The position numbers and the translations under genes are program-made. The notes under the pieces are model-generated. The model saw nothing but the letters and a program-made list of their open reading frames with translations. It searched no databases and had not been told where the DNA came from. A DNA stretch of 64,000 nt from Pseudomonas gingeri (GTDB lineage: Bacteria > Pseudomonadota > Gammaproteobacteria > Pseudomonadales > Pseudomonadaceae), in contig NZ_JACAOS010000013.1 of the NCBI RefSeq assembly GCF_013386165.1, positions 1 to 64,000 on the forward strand, in the 5' to 3' direction. Of this stretch, positions 35,052-46,394 are shown in pieces. Every line of letters starts with the position of its first letter. The stretch's first letter is position 1.

Positions 35052-36281
35052 CTAACGACCTGCCGCGTCCTTGTAGGCTTTCAGCGCTTTCAGCCGCTCA
35101 CGCTTGAGCGCTTCCCCCAGCTCGGGTCCCTTGAAGCCCTTCTCCAGCAGCGGCTGAACCGCGACGGCCTTGGCCACTGCCGCCGCCCCCCGCAGATAAT
35201 CCGCCTGTGGATAAGTTCGCTCCTCCAGCCCCAGGCGCCCACGGGCGTCCATCTCGCAGGCGGCGATAAACTCCTCGAAACGCTGCGGTCGTCGATAGAC
35301 ATCGAAGCTCTGCAGCAACTCCAGCAGGGTCGAAGCCTTGAGCTCCAGGGCGCGATGGCCATGGGTGTGGTATTCGCCCACCAGCAACGCCAGTTCCTGG
35401 CAGTCGCGCGGTGCCTTGTAGCGTTCGTTCACTGCCTTGATCAGCTTCAGACCCTTGAACTCGTGGGCAATATGCTTTGGCCATTGGCTTTCTGGGGTCA
35501 GCCCTTTGCCGAGGTCGTGCAGCAGGCAGGCCCAGCGCACGGTCAAGGGTTGCCGATGACGTGCCGATTGCTCCAGAACGCTCAGGGTGTGCACGCCGCT
35601 GTCGATTTCCGGGTGGTGGGCTTCCGGCTGCGGCACCCCGAACAGCGCGTCGACTTCCGGGAACAGTACGGCAAGTGCGCCGCAGTCACGCAGCACCTGG
35701 ATGAATACCTGGGGCTGGTCTTCCATCAGTGCGCGGGAAATTTCCTTCCAGCTGCGCTCCGGCGTCAGGGCTTGCAGTTCGCCTGATTCGGCCAATTGGC
35801 GCATCAGGGCGAGGGTCTCGGGGACCACCTTGAAACCCAGGCCGGCATAACGCGCGGCGAAGCGGGCAACGCGCAGAACTCGGAGTGGATCTTCGGCAAA
35901 CGCGGGGGAAACGTGGCGTAGAAGGCGGGCGTCGAGATCCGCCTGGCCGTGATAGGGATCGGTCAGGTTGCCATGCTCGTCTTCCGCCATGGCATTGATG
36001 GTCAGGTCCCGGCGGATCAGGTCTTCTTCCAGGGTGACATCGGGGCTGGCGTGGAAGATGAACCCGCCATAACCACGTCCGCTCTTGCGCTCGGTCCGAG
36101 CCAGGGCGTATTCCTCACCGCTCGAGGGATGAAGAAAAACCGGGAAGTCTGCACCGACCGGGCGAAACCCCTTGGCCTGCATGTCTTCGGCGCTGGCGCC
36201 GACAACCACCCAATCGATATCGGTGACCGGCTGGCCCAGCAGGCGATCGCGAACCGCGCCGCCGACTTTATAAATCTGCAT
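35052..36281 (-). CDS. cca: CCA-adding tRNA nucleotidyltransferase with HD domain
   Basis: Adds or repairs the 3' CCA of tRNAs. The 409-residue protein begins [14 protein letters not shown], has the class II nucleotidyltransferase acid pair [10 protein letters not shown], the [10 protein letters not shown] motif and the [11 protein letters not shown] region. A C-terminal HD phosphohydrolase domain is marked by LLHDLGKG, as in the gammaproteobacterial multifunctional Cca. Convergent with folK. Confidence 0.96.
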   Translation of the reverse strand: MQIYKVGGAVRDRLLGQPVTDIDWVVVGASAEDMQAKGFRPVGADFPVFLHPSSGEEYALARTERKSGRGYGGFIFHASPDVTLEEDLIRRDLTINAMAEDEHGNLTDPYHGQADLDARLLRHVSPAFAEDPLRVLRVARFAARYAGLGFKVVPETLALMRQLAESGELQALTPERSWKEISRALMEDQPQVFIQVLRDCGALAVLFPEVDALFGVPQPEAHHPEIDSGVHTLSVLEQSARHRQPLTVRWACLLHDLGKGLTPESQWPKHIAHEFKGLKLIKAVNERYKAPRDCQELALLVGEYHTHGHRALELKASTLLELLQSFDVYRRPQRFEEFIAACEMDARGRLGLEERTYPQADYLRGAAAVAKAVAVQPLLEKGFKGPELGEALKRERLKALKAYKDAAGR

Positions 36282-36346
36282 GAAAAACCTCCGTTGGCGC
36301 GACAGGATAACCTGTGGATCGCGTCAGCGGAGGTGAAGGGTGTCGT

Positions 36347-37918
36347 TCAGAGATGAATCACGGCCAGGTCCAGTCGCCCGTATTCCCCTTCGCTGTGCTC
36401 GCCTTTGGGTGGGACGTGGTGGGTTTTCATGACCTGATCGCCTTGCAGGGTCTCCAGGTGGATATCGAAGCCCCAGAGCCGATGCAGGTGCTTGAGCACT
36501 TCATCAGTGGAGTCGCCCAGGGGTTTACGGTCGTGTTGCTGGTGACGCAGGGTCAGTGAACGGTCGCCACGGCGGTCGATGCTCCAGATCTGCACGTTGG
36601 GCTCGCGGTTGCCCAGGTTGTACTGGGCGGCCAGGGTTTCGCGGATGGTCCGGTAGCCGCCTTCATCATGGATGGCAGGCACCAGCAGGTCATCGCGCTG
36701 GTCGTCATCGAGGATGCTGAACAGCTTTAGGTCGCGAATCACTTTGGGTGACAGGTACTGCAGGATGAAGCTCTCATCCTTGAAGCTGCCCATGGCGAAC
36801 TTGATGCTCGAGAGCCAGTCGCTGCCGGCCAGCTCCGGGAACCAGTGACGGTCTTCGTCCGTGGGCTCCTCGCACATCCGCCGAATGTCGCGGTACATGG
36901 CAAAGCCCAGTGCATAGGGGTTGATGCCGCTGTAGTAGGGGCTGTCGAAACCCGGTTGGAACACCACGCTGGTATGGGAGGTAAGGAATTCCATCATGAA
37001 GCCGTCGGTGACCAGCCCTTCGTCGTAGAGGTCGTTCATCAGGGTGTAGTGCCAGAAGGTTGCCCAGCCTTCGTTCATTACCTGGGTCTGGCGTTGCGGG
37101 TAGAAGTACTGGGCGATCTTGCGCACGATGCGGACGATTTCCCGCTGCCAGGGCTCCAGCAATGGCGCGTGTTTTTCGATGAAATAGAGGATGTTTTCCT
37201 GGGGTTCGGCGGGGAAGCGCGCATTGTCCTTGTCGCTGTACTTGTCCGCGCCCTTGGGAATGGTGCGCCACAGGTCGTTGATCTGTTTTTGCAGATGCTC
37301 TTCGCGATCCTTCTGCCGCCGGCGTTCCTCTTCGGCGGAAATCGGGTAGGGGCGTTTGTAGCGATCGACACCGTAGTTCATCAGGGCGTGGCAGGAGTCG
37401 AGCAGGTCTTCGACCGCGTCGATGCCGTGCCGCTCCTCGCATTGCATGATGTACTGCTTGGCGAAGACCAGGTAATCGATGATCGAGCTGGCGTCGGTCC
37501 AGGTGCGGAACAGGTAGTTGCCCTTGAAGAAGCTGTTGTGGCCATAGCAGGCATGGGCCACCACCAGCGCCTGCATGCAGATGGTGTTTTCTTCCATCAG
37601 GTAGGCGATGCACGGGTCCGAGTTGATCACGATCTCGTAGGCCAGGCCCATCTGGCCGCGGCTATAGGACTTTTCGGTACTGAGGAAGTGCTTGCCGTAG
37701 GACCAATGGTGATAGCCCAGGGGCATGCCGACGGAGGCGTAGGCGTCCATCATCTGTTCGGCGGTAATGACTTCGATCTGGTTGGGGTAGGTGTCCAGGG
37801 CATAACGATTGGCGATACGGCTGATTTCGCGGTCGTAGGCCTGGATCAGCTCAAAGGTCCACTCCGAACCGGTGGAGAGGGGCTGGCGCTTCTGTTGTTT
37901 CTGCTCTCTGGCGGTCAT
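36347..37918 (-). CDS. SpoVR family protein (YcgB-like)
   Basis: A 523-residue SpoVR/YcgB protein, cytoplasmic. Conserved blocks include [59 protein letters not shown] and [17 protein letters not shown]. The His/Glu-rich motifs suggest metal binding, but the biochemical function is unknown. It is the third gene of prkA-yeaH-spoVR, with its start overlapping the yeaH stop by 4 bp. This trio is stress- and stationary-phase linked in enterics. Confidence 0.93.
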   Translation of the reverse strand: MTAREQKQQKRQPLSTGSEWTFELIQAYDREISRIANRYALDTYPNQIEVITAEQMMDAYASVGMPLGYHHWSYGKHFLSTEKSYSRGQMGLAYEIVINSDPCIAYLMEENTICMQALVVAHACYGHNSFFKGNYLFRTWTDASSIIDYLVFAKQYIMQCEERHGIDAVEDLLDSCHALMNYGVDRYKRPYPISAEEERRRQKDREEHLQKQINDLWRTIPKGADKYSDKDNARFPAEPQENILYFIEKHAPLLEPWQREIVRIVRKIAQYFYPQRQTQVMNEGWATFWHYTLMNDLYDEGLVTDGFMMEFLTSHTSVVFQPGFDSPYYSGINPYALGFAMYRDIRRMCEEPTDEDRHWFPELAGSDWLSSIKFAMGSFKDESFILQYLSPKVIRDLKLFSILDDDQRDDLLVPAIHDEGGYRTIRETLAAQYNLGNREPNVQIWSIDRRGDRSLTLRHQQHDRKPLGDSTDEVLKHLHRLWGFDIHLETLQGDQVMKTHHVPPKGEHSEGEYGRLDLAVIHL

Positions 37919-39186
37919 GTCACTAACCTGCGCTGGAAGAGTTCACGGAAGACCGGGTAGATATCGCCGGCCGACACCAGCTGCTGCTGGGCAAACGTAT
38001 CGCTGAACGCCTCGCTGATGCGCTCGTATTCGTACCAGAGGGCCTGATGCTCGCGGGGGGTGATCTCTACGTAAGTGTAGTACTGCACGAACGGCATGAT
38101 CTGGTTGATCAGGATGTCGCGGCAGATAGGCGAATCATCGTTCCAGTTGTCACCGTCGGAGGCCTGGGCGGCGTAGATGTTCCACTCGTTGGTCGGATAG
38201 CGTTCGGCCATGATTTCCTGCATCAGCTTCAGTGCGCTGGAAACGATGGTGCCGCCGGTTTCCCGAGAGTAGAAGAACTCTTCTTCGTCGACTTCCCGGG
38301 CGCTGGTGTGATGGCGGATGAACACCACTTCGATCTTGTCGTAGTTCCGCTTGAGGAACAGGTACAGCAGGATGAAGAAGCGCTTGGCGATGTCCTTGGT
38401 CGCCTGGGTCATGGAGCCGGACACGTCCATCAGGCAGAACATCACGGCCTTGGAGCTGGGGTTGGGTTGCTTGACCAGTAGGTTGTACTTGAGGTCGAAG
38501 GTATCGAGGAACGGTATGCGATGGATGCGCGCACTGAGTTTCTCGATTTCCGTCTCGATTTCCTGGATATCGCCGAAGTTGTCCGGTTCTTCGCGTCTCA
38601 GGCGTTCCAGTTCGGCCTTGGCCTCCTTGAGCTTGGCGCGGCTGCTGCCGGACAGGGCGATCCGTCGCGCATGGGCCGAGCGCAGGGTGCGGATGATGTT
38701 GATACGCGAGGGGTTGCCCTCGTTGCTGATCCCGGCGCGGACGGTCTTGAAGGTGTCGGTGCCGGTGAGATTGCGTTTGACCAGGTTCGGCAGTTCGAGG
38801 TCTTCGAACATGAACTCGAGAAACTCTTCCTGGGTGATCTGGAAGGAGAACTCGTCCATCCCTTCACCCGAGTTGCCGGCCTTGCCCGGACCGCGGCCGC
38901 CACCGCCGCCGGGTGGCCGGGCGATATGCTCGCCGCTGGTGAATTCCTTGTTGCCGGGATGGACCACGGTCTGTTTGCCACCACGGCCGTGGTGCAGCAC
39001 GGGCTCATCGATGTCGCGGCCGGGGATGCTGATTTGCTCGCCGTGCTCCATGTCGGTAATGGAGCGGCGGCTCACGGCTTCCTCGACAGCCTTTTTGATA
39101 TGGTCACGGTAGCGCCGCAGGAAGCGCTGACGGTTCACCGTGCTCTTGTTCTTGCCATTGAGACGTCGGTCGATCACATAGCTCAT
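37915..39186 (-). CDS. YeaH/YhbH family protein (DUF444, vWA-like)
   Basis: A 423-residue DUF444 protein. The N-terminal part is basic ([33 protein letters not shown]), followed by a glycine-rich linker around 95-115. The C-terminal half is a von Willebrand A-like domain with [17 protein letters not shown] (DxSGS) as metal site. ATG 39186 has GGAGGG upstream; the frame's earlier start at 39231 runs into repeat sequence. The protein acts with the PrkA kinase. Middle gene of the trio. Confidence 0.92.
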   Translation of the reverse strand: MSYVIDRRLNGKNKSTVNRQRFLRRYRDHIKKAVEEAVSRRSITDMEHGEQISIPGRDIDEPVLHHGRGGKQTVVHPGNKEFTSGEHIARPPGGGGGRGPGKAGNSGEGMDEFSFQITQEEFLEFMFEDLELPNLVKRNLTGTDTFKTVRAGISNEGNPSRINIIRTLRSAHARRIALSGSSRAKLKEAKAELERLRREEPDNFGDIQEIETEIEKLSARIHRIPFLDTFDLKYNLLVKQPNPSSKAVMFCLMDVSGSMTQATKDIAKRFFILLYLFLKRNYDKIEVVFIRHHTSAREVDEEEFFYSRETGGTIVSSALKLMQEIMAERYPTNEWNIYAAQASDGDNWNDDSPICRDILINQIMPFVQYYTYVEITPREHQALWYEYERISEAFSDTFAQQQLVSAGDIYPVFRELFQRRLVT

Positions 39187-39199
39187 AGGGAGCCCTCCG

Positions 39200-39320
39200 G
39201 GCAGCTTCAAGTTACAAGCTTCAAGCGGCAAGCTGGAAGCTTAGAGACAAGCGGTCGGTTGTTACGGCCGCAAACACGTTCACCAACGCGCTTGCGGCCT
39301 GTAGCTCGACGCTTGCAGCT
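39200..39320. repeat. AAGCTT-rich short repeats between prkA and yeaH
   Basis: Imperfect copies of GCTTCAAG/CTTGAAGC-like words (GCAGCTTCAAGTTACAAGC, TTCAAGCGGCAAGCTGG) fill this 138-bp gap, with further copies near 39300 (GACGCTTGCAGCTGC). Such AAGCTTCAAGC clusters are common intergenic sequences in fluorescent pseudomonads. They may form hairpins within the operon mRNA. Confidence 0.65.
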
Positions 39321-39324
39321 GCCT

Positions 39325-41247
39325 TTATTGCGATTTCCGAACCCGCAGATACCATTCCGAGAGCAGTCGTACCTGTTTGTCGGTGTAGCCCCGTTCGACC
39401 ATGCGTGTGACGAAGTCGTTGTGTTTTTGTTGATCCTCTTTGCTGGCTTTGGCGTTGAAGCTGATGACCGGTAGCAGATCCTCGGTGTTGGAGAACATTT
39501 TCTTCTCGATCACCACCCGCAGCTTCTCGTAGCTGAGCCAGGTTGGATTCTTGCCGTTGTTGTTGGCCCGGGCCCGCAGGACGAAGTTGACGATCTCGTT
39601 GCGGAAATCCTTCGGATTGCTGATGCCGGCCGGTTTTTCGATTTTCTCAAGCTCTTCGTTCAGGGCCACGCGATTGAGGATTTCGCCGGTTTCCGGGTCG
39701 CGGTATTCCTGGTCTTGAATCCAGAAGTCTGCGTACAGCACGTAGCGGTCGAAGATGTTCTGGCCGTACTCGCTGTAGGATTCCAGGTACGCGGTCTGGA
39801 TTTCCTTGCCGATGAACTCTATATAGCGCGGTGCCAGGTATTCCTTGAGGAAGCGCAGGTAGCGCTCGCGGGTTTCGGCCTGGAACTGTTCCTGCTCGAT
39901 CTGCTGTTCCAGTACGTACAGCAGGTGCACCGGGTTGGCGGCGATCTCGTGGGGATCGAAGTTGAAGACTTTCGAGAGGATCTTGAAGGCGAAGCGGGTC
40001 GACAGGCCGTTCATGCCTTCATCGACGCCGGCGCTGTCGCGGTACTCCTGGATCGACTTGGCTTTCGGGTCGGTGTCCTTGAGGTTTTCGCCGTCATAGA
40101 CGCGCATTTTCGAGTAGATGTTCGAGTTCTCCGGCTCCTTGAGGCGCGAGAGCACGGTGAACTGGGCGAGCATCTTCAGGGTGTCGGGTGCGCAGTGAGC
40201 CTTGGCCAGGGAGCTGTTGAACAGCAGCTTGTCGTAGATCTTCACTTCGTCGCTGACCCGCAGGCAATACGGGACCTTGACGATGTAGATCCGGTCGATG
40301 AAGGCTTCGTTGTTCTTGTTGTTGCGGAAGGTGTGCCACTCCGATTCGTTGGAGTGGGCCAGCAGGATCCCGGTGAACGGAATCGCGCCCAGGCCTTCGG
40401 TACTGTTGTAGTTGCCTTCCTGGGTGGCGGTGAGCAATGGGTGCAGCACCTTGATTGGTGCCTTGAACATTTCCACGAATTCCATCAGGCCCTGGTTGGC
40501 CCGGCACAGGGCGCCCGAGTAGCTGTAGGCGTCGGCGTCGTTCTGTGGAAACTCTTCGAGCTTGCGGATATCGACCTTGCCCACGAGGGCGGAGATGTCC
40601 TGGTTGTTTTCGTCGCCCGGTTCGGTCTTGGCCACGCCGATCTGGTTGAGGATCGAGGGGTAGAGCTTGACCACCCGGAACTGGCTGATGTCACCGCCGA
40701 ACTCGGCCAGACGTTTGGTGGCCCAGGGCGACATGATGGTGTTGAGGTAGCGTCGGGGAATCCCGAAGTCCTCTTCGAGGATCGCGCCATCTTCCGTGGC
40801 ATTGAACAGCCCCAGTGGCGATTCGAAGACGGGCGAACCCTTGATGGCGTAGAAGGGGACTTTCTCGATCAGCTGTTTGAGCTTTTCGGCCAGGGACGAT
40901 TTACCGCCGCCCACGGGACCGAGCAGGTAGAGGATCTGCTTCTTCTCTTCCAGGCCTTGAGCGGCGTGGCGGAAATACGAAACGATCTGGTCGATGCATT
41001 CTTCCATCCCGTGGAAGTCTTCAAAGGCCGGATAGCGGCGAATCACCTTGTTGGAGAAGATGCGCGACAACCGCGAGTTGGCGGACGTATCCAGCAGTTC
41101 GGGCTCGCCGATTGCCAGTAGCAGCCTTTCAGCTGCCGATGCGTAAGCACTGCGATCCTTTTTGCACAGCTCGAGGTACTCCTGCAGCGTGAGTTCTTCT
41201 TGCCGTGTGGATTCGAAGCGTTGTTGGAAATGGCTGAAAATGCTCAT
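39325..41247 (-). CDS. prkA: PrkA family serine protein kinase (YeaG-like)
   Basis: A 640-residue AAA+-linked kinase. The N-terminal AAA domain shows Walker A YLLGPVGGGKSSLAEKL (about 108-124). The C-terminal part holds the PrkA kinase-like domain, with conserved segments LRVSDEVKIYDKLL and LSTRFAFKILSKVFNF. YeaG in E. coli is induced by nitrogen starvation and stress with YeaH. First gene of prkA-yeaH-spoVR. Upstream lie a sigmaS-like -10 and an imperfect palindrome. Confidence 0.94.
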   Translation of the reverse strand: MSIFSHFQQRFESTRQEELTLQEYLELCKKDRSAYASAAERLLLAIGEPELLDTSANSRLSRIFSNKVIRRYPAFEDFHGMEECIDQIVSYFRHAAQGLEEKKQILYLLGPVGGGKSSLAEKLKQLIEKVPFYAIKGSPVFESPLGLFNATEDGAILEEDFGIPRRYLNTIMSPWATKRLAEFGGDISQFRVVKLYPSILNQIGVAKTEPGDENNQDISALVGKVDIRKLEEFPQNDADAYSYSGALCRANQGLMEFVEMFKAPIKVLHPLLTATQEGNYNSTEGLGAIPFTGILLAHSNESEWHTFRNNKNNEAFIDRIYIVKVPYCLRVSDEVKIYDKLLFNSSLAKAHCAPDTLKMLAQFTVLSRLKEPENSNIYSKMRVYDGENLKDTDPKAKSIQEYRDSAGVDEGMNGLSTRFAFKILSKVFNFDPHEIAANPVHLLYVLEQQIEQEQFQAETRERYLRFLKEYLAPRYIEFIGKEIQTAYLESYSEYGQNIFDRYVLYADFWIQDQEYRDPETGEILNRVALNEELEKIEKPAGISNPKDFRNEIVNFVLRARANNNGKNPTWLSYEKLRVVIEKKMFSNTEDLLPVISFNAKASKEDQQKHNDFVTRMVERGYTDKQVRLLSEWYLRVRKSQ

Positions 41248-41346
41248 GACGTCACCTCGCTCGATACGTGGAGCCGGTGCCGGATCAATCAGTCAAGTGC
41301 TGGCATGCAACCGCGAAAGCCGTTGCCGTTTACCCCCCAGAACACC

Positions 41347-41461
41347 TTCAAAGCGATGATCACTTTGAAAATTACTACCGATGACCCGTACGCCGGTGTA
41401 CCGGCTCTCCCCTGATTTGGATGGCCTGCGCTTAAGGATAGTTCGTAATCGGCGGGGTCAA
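41347..41461 (-). promoter_or_regulatory. Promoter region of prkA with imperfect palindrome
   Basis: On the minus strand TTGACC (41461-41456) and CTATCCT (about 41441-41435) are 15 bp apart. CTATCCT resembles the sigmaS -10 CTATACT, in line with stress control of this operon. Downstream at 41369-41347 a 23-bp imperfect palindrome with arms TTCAAAG/CTTTGAA lies in the leader. This fills most of the 301-bp gap to glpE. Confidence 0.4.
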
Positions 41462-41510
41462 GTCAAGATGAGCAATTAGTTGCCCCTGACCGTTCGTCAG
41501 GAAAGGCTCT

Positions 41511-41531
41511 AGCCCGCGAATCCAGCGGGCT
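41511..41531 (-). terminator. Hairpin after glpE
   Basis: AGCCCGC and GCGGGCT form a 7-bp stem with a 7-base loop, 18 bp after the glpE stop. The following T-run is weak. Confidence 0.5.
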
Positions 41532-41548
41532 CCAGCGAAAGAAAAAAA

Positions 41549-41878
41549 TTATTCGGAAATATCCTGAGCAATTTCTGACGGATAGGTCGTGCGCCACAGC
41601 TCAAAGCCACCGTCCAGGCTGTAGACATCGCTGAAGCCCTGGCTGATCAGGTAGGCCGCCGCGCTCTGGCTCGAATTGCCGTGGTAGCAGCACACCACGG
41701 TGGGCGCATCGAGGTCGGCGGCGCGAATGAAGTCGGCGATGTTGTGGTTGTCCAGGTGCCGGGCGCCGCTGATGTGATTCAGGGCGAAGGTCTGTGGGTC
41801 GCGGACGTCGACGACCACGGCGCCGTGCTCGCGCAGGGCCTGGGCTTGTTCGGGGGGGATACGTTTGAATTCGGTCAT
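41549..41878 (-). CDS. glpE: Thiosulfate sulfurtransferase GlpE
   Basis: A single-domain rhodanese of 109 residues. The active-site cysteine is in [14 protein letters not shown], and [15 protein letters not shown] is the family C-terminal segment. It can transfer sulfur from thiosulfate to cyanide or thioredoxin in vitro. ATG 41878 ([12 protein letters not shown]) is used; upstream sequence in frame is the apaH 3' end region. It follows apaH on the same strand by 35 bp, as in PAO1. Confidence 0.93.
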   Translation of the reverse strand: MTEFKRIPPEQAQALREHGAVVVDVRDPQTFALNHISGARHLDNHNIADFIRAADLDAPTVVCCYHGNSSQSAAAYLISQGFSDVYSLDGGFELWRTTYPSEIAQDISE

Positions 41879-41913
41879 GATGGGCTCCATCTGGGGCAGG
41901 TAGGTCGTACAGT

Positions 41914-42789
41914 CTAGCGATATAACCAGGCCCGGAAGCGCTCGGCCAGGGTCGGTGGCGGAGCGACGCCACCCTGGGCATCGCATTTGCAGCTCAGGCG
42001 TTCGCCGGTGTCGACGTTCATCAGGGTCATGGCGCCGCCCCAGACGCAGCCGGTGTCGAGGGCGAAGATGCCGGGCTCCTCGCATTGGCCTTCCAGGGCC
42101 GCCCAGTGACCGAAGATGATCTTCAGGTCCTGGGTCTTGCGGTCCTTGTAGCTGAACCAGGGCGCGTAACCACGGGGAGCGGTGTCCGCGCCTTCCTTGC
42201 CCTTGAGGTCGAGCTTGCCGTCGGCGGTGCAGAAGCGCATCCGCGTGAAATAGTTGGTAATCACCCGCAGGCGGGTCACACCCTGGAGGTCGCCATCCCA
42301 CTTGTTCGGCTCATTGCCGTACATGCCGTCGAGGAAGGGCGTCAGCAGGTTGTCGTCGAGCAAGGCGGTTTCCACTTCTGCGGCGCATTTGAGAGCTTTC
42401 TTCAGTGTCCACTGGGGCGGAATGCCCGCGTGGACCAGGGCCACGTTACGCTCTGCGTCGTAGTGCAGCAGCTTCTGGCGGCGCAGCCAGTCCAGTAGCT
42501 CGGCGCGATCCGGGGCGTCGAGAATCTCACGCAGCGTATCGCTTTTTTTCAGGCGTTCGACATTATGCCCGGAGGCGAGCAGGTGCAGGTCATGGTTGCC
42601 CAGGACACAGACCAGCGAGTCGCGCATGCGGTAGAGAAAGCGCAGGGTTTCCAGGGATTGTGGGCCCCGGTTGACCAGGTCGCCGACCAGCCACAGCTTG
42701 TCCTGGGCCGGGTCGAACTTGACGCGTTCGAGCAGGCATTTGAGCGGTTCCAGGCAACCTTGCAGGTCGCCGACGGCATACACCGCCAT
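41914..42789 (-). CDS. apaH: Bis(5'-nucleosyl)-tetraphosphatase ApaH
   Basis: A symmetrical Ap4A hydrolase of 291 residues, splitting Ap4A to two ADP. Metallophosphatase motifs are visible: [46 protein letters not shown] and [16 protein letters not shown]. The start overlaps the apaG stop by 1 bp. Part of the conserved lptD-surA-pdxA-rsmA-apaG-apaH run. Confidence 0.96.
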   Translation of the reverse strand: MAVYAVGDLQGCLEPLKCLLERVKFDPAQDKLWLVGDLVNRGPQSLETLRFLYRMRDSLVCVLGNHDLHLLASGHNVERLKKSDTLREILDAPDRAELLDWLRRQKLLHYDAERNVALVHAGIPPQWTLKKALKCAAEVETALLDDNLLTPFLDGMYGNEPNKWDGDLQGVTRLRVITNYFTRMRFCTADGKLDLKGKEGADTAPRGYAPWFSYKDRKTQDLKIIFGHWAALEGQCEEPGIFALDTGCVWGGAMTLMNVDTGERLSCKCDAQGGVAPPPTLAERFRAWLYR

Positions 42790-43169
42790 CAGTGCAGGGA
42801 TCCGGGCACAGCGAGGCGGAAGGGGGCGATCACGGCGTCGAACTGCTGACCGTCCTCGGCCAGCATCTGGTAGGTGCCCTGCATGTTGCCGACTTTCGTC
42901 GTCATCACCGTGCCGCTGCTGTAGGTGTGGCTCTTGCCCACCTCGATCAGTGGTTGCTGGCCGACGACGCCGGCACCGCGGACTTCTTCCACGTGCCCGT
43001 CACCATCGGTGATCACCCAGTGCCGTGACATCAACCTGGCGGGCAGCTCTCCGTTGTTCTGCACCGTGATGGTGTAGGCGAAGGCAAAGCGGTTCTGCTC
43101 GGGTTGCGATTGTTCTGCAAGGAAGCGGGTGACGACGCTGACGTCGACCTGGTAACGAGGATCGGACAT
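42789..43169 (-). CDS. apaG: ApaG protein
   Basis: A 126-residue single-domain protein with the ApaG/F-box-A beta fold ([24 protein letters not shown] then [14 protein letters not shown] [14 protein letters not shown]). The function is not settled. It is co-transcribed with apaH and rsmA in Gammaproteobacteria. ATG 43169 ([12 protein letters not shown]) is chosen; the frame's earlier start lacks similarity. Confidence 0.94.
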   Translation of the reverse strand: MSDPRYQVDVSVVTRFLAEQSQPEQNRFAFAYTITVQNNGELPARLMSRHWVITDGDGHVEEVRGAGVVGQQPLIEVGKSHTYSSGTVMTTKVGNMQGTYQMLAEDGQQFDAVIAPFRLAVPGSLH

Positions 43170-43276
43170 GCAAGAGGCCTTGGAAGCTGAAGCGCAAGAG
43201 ACGCTGGACGAAGCCCAGTCTAGGTCAAGTCCCGGGTAGTAGGCCAGACATCCACGCTGGCCCGCTACCCGCAAGA

Positions 43277-44095
43277 TCAGTTGACGTCGGGTGCCGTGGC
43301 AACCTGCTCGCTGAGTTTGTCGGCCAGGCGCACGAAGGCGGCCAGGTCGAGCTGTTCCGGGCGCAGGCTGCCGTCGACGCCGGCGGCTTCGATCTCGGCA
43401 TTGCTAAGCAGTGCCTTGAGGGTGTTGCGCAAGGTTTTGCGGCGCTGGTTGAAAGCCTCTCGTACGACACGTTCCAGCAGCCGATGATCCTTGGCCGGGT
43501 GCGGCAGGACGGCATGGGGCACCAGGCGGACGATGGCCGAGTCGACCTTGGGCGGCGGGTTGAAGGCGCCCGGGCCGACATTGAACAGATGTTCCACGCG
43601 GCAATGGTACTGGACCATGATCGACAGGCGACCCCAATCGCCGCCGCCAGGGCCGGCGGCCAGGCGTTCGACCACTTCCTTCTGCAACATGAAGTGCATG
43701 TCGCGAATCAGGCTGGCGTTGTGCAGCAAATGGAAGATCAGCGGCGTGGAGATGTTGTACGGCAGGTTGCCGACCACCCGCAGGCTGTTGGGCGCCGGGT
43801 TCAGGCTGGTGAAGTCGAACTTCAGCGCATCGCCCTGGTGCAGGTTGAAATTGGTCTTGCCGGCGAACTGCTGGTTGAGGATCGGGATCAGGTCCTTGTC
43901 CAGCTCGACGACATCCAGTTGTGCGCCGCTGTTCAGCAGGCCTTCGGTCAAGGCACCCTGGCCCGGGCCGATTTCCAGCAGGCGGTCTTCAGCCTTGGCA
44001 TGGATGGCGCGCAGGATGCGGTCGATCACACCGGCGTCGTGCAGGAAGTTTTGCCCGAAACGCTTGCGCGCCCGGTGTTGGTATTGCTCGGTCAT
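43277..44095 (-). CDS. rsmA: 16S rRNA dimethyladenosine transferase RsmA (KsgA)
   Basis: Dimethylates two adjacent adenosines in helix 45 of 16S rRNA. The 272 residues show [19 protein letters not shown], the SAM motif [16 protein letters not shown] and the catalytic-site NLPYNIS. It is distinct from the unrelated post-transcriptional repressor also named RsmA that RsmY titrates; the name ksgA avoids confusion. The start overlaps pdxA by 4 bp. Confidence 0.96.
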   Translation of the reverse strand: MTEQYQHRARKRFGQNFLHDAGVIDRILRAIHAKAEDRLLEIGPGQGALTEGLLNSGAQLDVVELDKDLIPILNQQFAGKTNFNLHQGDALKFDFTSLNPAPNSLRVVGNLPYNISTPLIFHLLHNASLIRDMHFMLQKEVVERLAAGPGGGDWGRLSIMVQYHCRVEHLFNVGPGAFNPPPKVDSAIVRLVPHAVLPHPAKDHRLLERVVREAFNQRRKTLRNTLKALLSNAEIEAAGVDGSLRPEQLDLAAFVRLADKLSEQVATAPDVN

Positions 44096-45081
44096 AAACG
44101 GGTCTCGGCCATCTGGTAGGCGGTTTCCAGGGCGACTTGCAGGCTGCCGGTGTCGATGTTACCGCTGCCGGCCAGGTCCAGGGCAGTGCCGTGGTCGACC
44201 GAAGTGCGGATGATCGGCAAGCCCAGGGTCACGTTGACTGCGGCGCCGAAACCTTTGTATTTCAGCACGGGCAGGCCCTGGTCGTGGTACATCGCCAGCA
44301 CCGCGTCGCAGTGCTCCAGATATTTGGGGTTAAACAGAGTGTCGGCGGGCAGCGGGCCACGCAGGTCCATGCCCTCGCCGCGCAGGCGCTCCAATGTCGG
44401 TTCGACGATGTCGATTTCTTCGTGGCCCAGGTGCCCACCTTCGCCGGCGTGGGGGTTGAGCCCGCAGACCAGGATGCGCGGATTGGCAATGCCGAACTTT
44501 TCCCGCAGGTCGCCATGCAGGATGCGGGTGACCCGCTCCAGGCGCTCCGGGGTAATCGCATCGGCGACTTCTCGCAGGGGCAGGTGGGTGGTCACCAGGG
44601 CCACGCGCAGTCCTCGGGTCGCCAGCATCATCACCACCTGGGGGGTGTGGGTCAGGTCGGCGAGGAATTCGGTGTGGCCGGAAAAGGCGATCCCGGAGTC
44701 GTTGATCACGCCTTTGTGTACCGGGGCGGTGATCATGCCGGCGAAGTCGCCGTCCAGGCAGCCTTGGCCCGCACGGGTCAGGGTTTCCAGGACGAAGGCG
44801 GCATTGGCCAGGTCCACTTGTCCGGCGACGACCGGGTTCGATAGTGGGGTGTCCCAGACGTAGAGGCTGCCCGCTGCTGCTGGCTGGTCGGGCCATTGGC
44901 CCGGGCCTACCGGCAGCAGGTCGACAGCCACGCCCAGTTGCGCGGCCCGCTCAGAGAGCAGGTCGCGGCTGGTAATGGCAATCAGGGGGTAGGGCTGGGG
45001 TTGCGAGGCGAGCAGCAGGCAAAGGTCTGGACCAATGCCCGCCGGCTCGCCGGGTGTCAACGCGAAACGCCGGGGTTTCAC
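44092..45081 (-). CDS. pdxA: 4-hydroxythreonine-4-phosphate dehydrogenase PdxA
   Basis: An NAD-dependent oxidative decarboxylase of pyridoxal-phosphate synthesis. The 329 residues begin with [13 protein letters not shown] and show GHTEFLADL, the metal-site His in [14 protein letters not shown], and [18 protein letters not shown]. The 3' end overlaps rsmA and the start overlaps the surA stop, so the run is tightly coupled. Confidence 0.96.
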   Translation of the reverse strand: MKPRRFALTPGEPAGIGPDLCLLLASQPQPYPLIAITSRDLLSERAAQLGVAVDLLPVGPGQWPDQPAAAGSLYVWDTPLSNPVVAGQVDLANAAFVLETLTRAGQGCLDGDFAGMITAPVHKGVINDSGIAFSGHTEFLADLTHTPQVVMMLATRGLRVALVTTHLPLREVADAITPERLERVTRILHGDLREKFGIANPRILVCGLNPHAGEGGHLGHEEIDIVEPTLERLRGEGMDLRGPLPADTLFNPKYLEHCDAVLAMYHDQGLPVLKYKGFGAAVNVTLGLPIIRTSVDHGTALDLAGSGNIDTGSLQVALETAYQMAETRL

Positions 45082-46394
45082 TTTGGCGCCTGTTCCGCGC
45101 CAGGGAGCTTGATTTCAACGTAGGCTTCGTCGCGGATCTGACGCAGCCAGGTTTGCAGCTCTTCATCGTATTTGCGGTTACGCAGCACGGTCATGGCTTG
45201 CTGTTCGCGCGCCTGGGTGGTGCTGTCGGTGGCGCGACGGCCCAGGACTTCCAGGACGTGCCAGCCGTATTGGGTCTTGAATGGCTTGGACAGGACGCCT
45301 TGCGGGGTCTTGGCCATGACTTCGCGGAATTCCGGTACCAGCGCGTTCGGGTCTACCCAGTTCAGGTCGCCGCCGTTAAGCGCCGAGCCCGGGTCTTCCG
45401 AGAAGCTCTTGGCCAGCGTGCCGAAATCTTCGCCGTTGGAGATCCGCTCGTAGAGCTTCTGCGCCAGGGCTTGGGTTTCGGCTTCGCTGCGAATGGCGTT
45501 GGGCTTGATCAGGATGTGACGGACATGTACTTCGTCACGCATCTGCGTCTCGCCACCGCGTTTCTCCAGGACCTTCAGGATAATGAAGCCGCCTGGGGTG
45601 CGCGTCGGTTCGCTGATGTCGCCAATCGCCATGTTGCTGAGCATGTGGTCGAACGGTGGTGGCAACTGAGCCGGCTTGCGCCAGCCCATGTCGCCGCCTT
45701 CCAGGGCGTTATCGCTGCCGGAGTGAGCAATGGCCAACTGACTGAAGTCAGCGCCTTGCTTGAGCTGCCGGTAGAGGTCCTGGGCCTGGGCCGCTGCGGC
45801 CTGGATGACTTGCGAGTTGGCGCTGTCCGGGGTCGAAATCAGGATATTGGCCAGGTGCAGCTCTTCGGAGAGCTGCATCTTGCCCAGGTCCGAGGCGAGG
45901 AAGTTCTTCACTTCCTGCTCCGACACCTGGACTCGCTCGGCGACACGACGCTGACGCACACGGCTGATGATCATTTCCCGGCGAACCTGGTCACGGGCGT
46001 CCTCATAGGAGAGGCCGTCGTGGGTCAGGGCCGCACGGAATTGATCGATGCTCATGTTGTTGCGCTGGGCAATGGTGCCGATGGCCTGGTTCAACTCATC
46101 ATCGCTGATGCGGATACCCGAGCGTTCGCCGATCTGCAATTGCAGGTTTTCGACGATCAAGCGGTCCAGGACCTGTTGGTCGAGGACGCTGGTGGGCGGC
46201 ACGCCGCCACCACGCTTGGCAATGGTCTGCTGAACCTCGTGGACGCGCTGGTCCAGTTGGCTCTGCATGATCACGTCGTTGTCGACGATGGCCACGACGC
46301 TATCGAGGGGCTGCACAGCGGCGTGAACCGCTGCACTCAGGACCAGCGCGCCCAGCATCAGCGGGCGCAGACAATCAGAAAGCTTGATCTTCAC
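45078..46394 (-). CDS. surA: Periplasmic chaperone SurA
   Basis: A periplasmic chaperone and peptidyl-prolyl isomerase for outer-membrane proteins, including LptD encoded just upstream. The protein of about 438 residues has a signal peptide ([17 protein letters not shown]), an N-terminal SurA domain ([18 protein letters not shown]) and two parvulin repeats ([12 protein letters not shown]... and [15 protein letters not shown]...). The frame extends to 46457. Two GTG starts, 46394 and 46400, fit the signal peptide. 46394 aligns best with the family. It overlaps the lptD 3' end by about 20 bp. Confidence 0.93.
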   Translation of the reverse strand: MKIKLSDCLRPLMLGALVLSAAVHAAVQPLDSVVAIVDNDVIMQSQLDQRVHEVQQTIAKRGGGVPPTSVLDQQVLDRLIVENLQLQIGERSGIRISDDELNQAIGTIAQRNNMSIDQFRAALTHDGLSYEDARDQVRREMIISRVRQRRVAERVQVSEQEVKNFLASDLGKMQLSEELHLANILISTPDSANSQVIQAAAAQAQDLYRQLKQGADFSQLAIAHSGSDNALEGGDMGWRKPAQLPPPFDHMLSNMAIGDISEPTRTPGGFIILKVLEKRGGETQMRDEVHVRHILIKPNAIRSEAETQALAQKLYERISNGEDFGTLAKSFSEDPGSALNGGDLNWVDPNALVPEFREVMAKTPQGVLSKPFKTQYGWHVLEVLGRRATDSTTQAREQQAMTVLRNRKYDEELQTWLRQIRDEAYVEIKLPGAEQAPK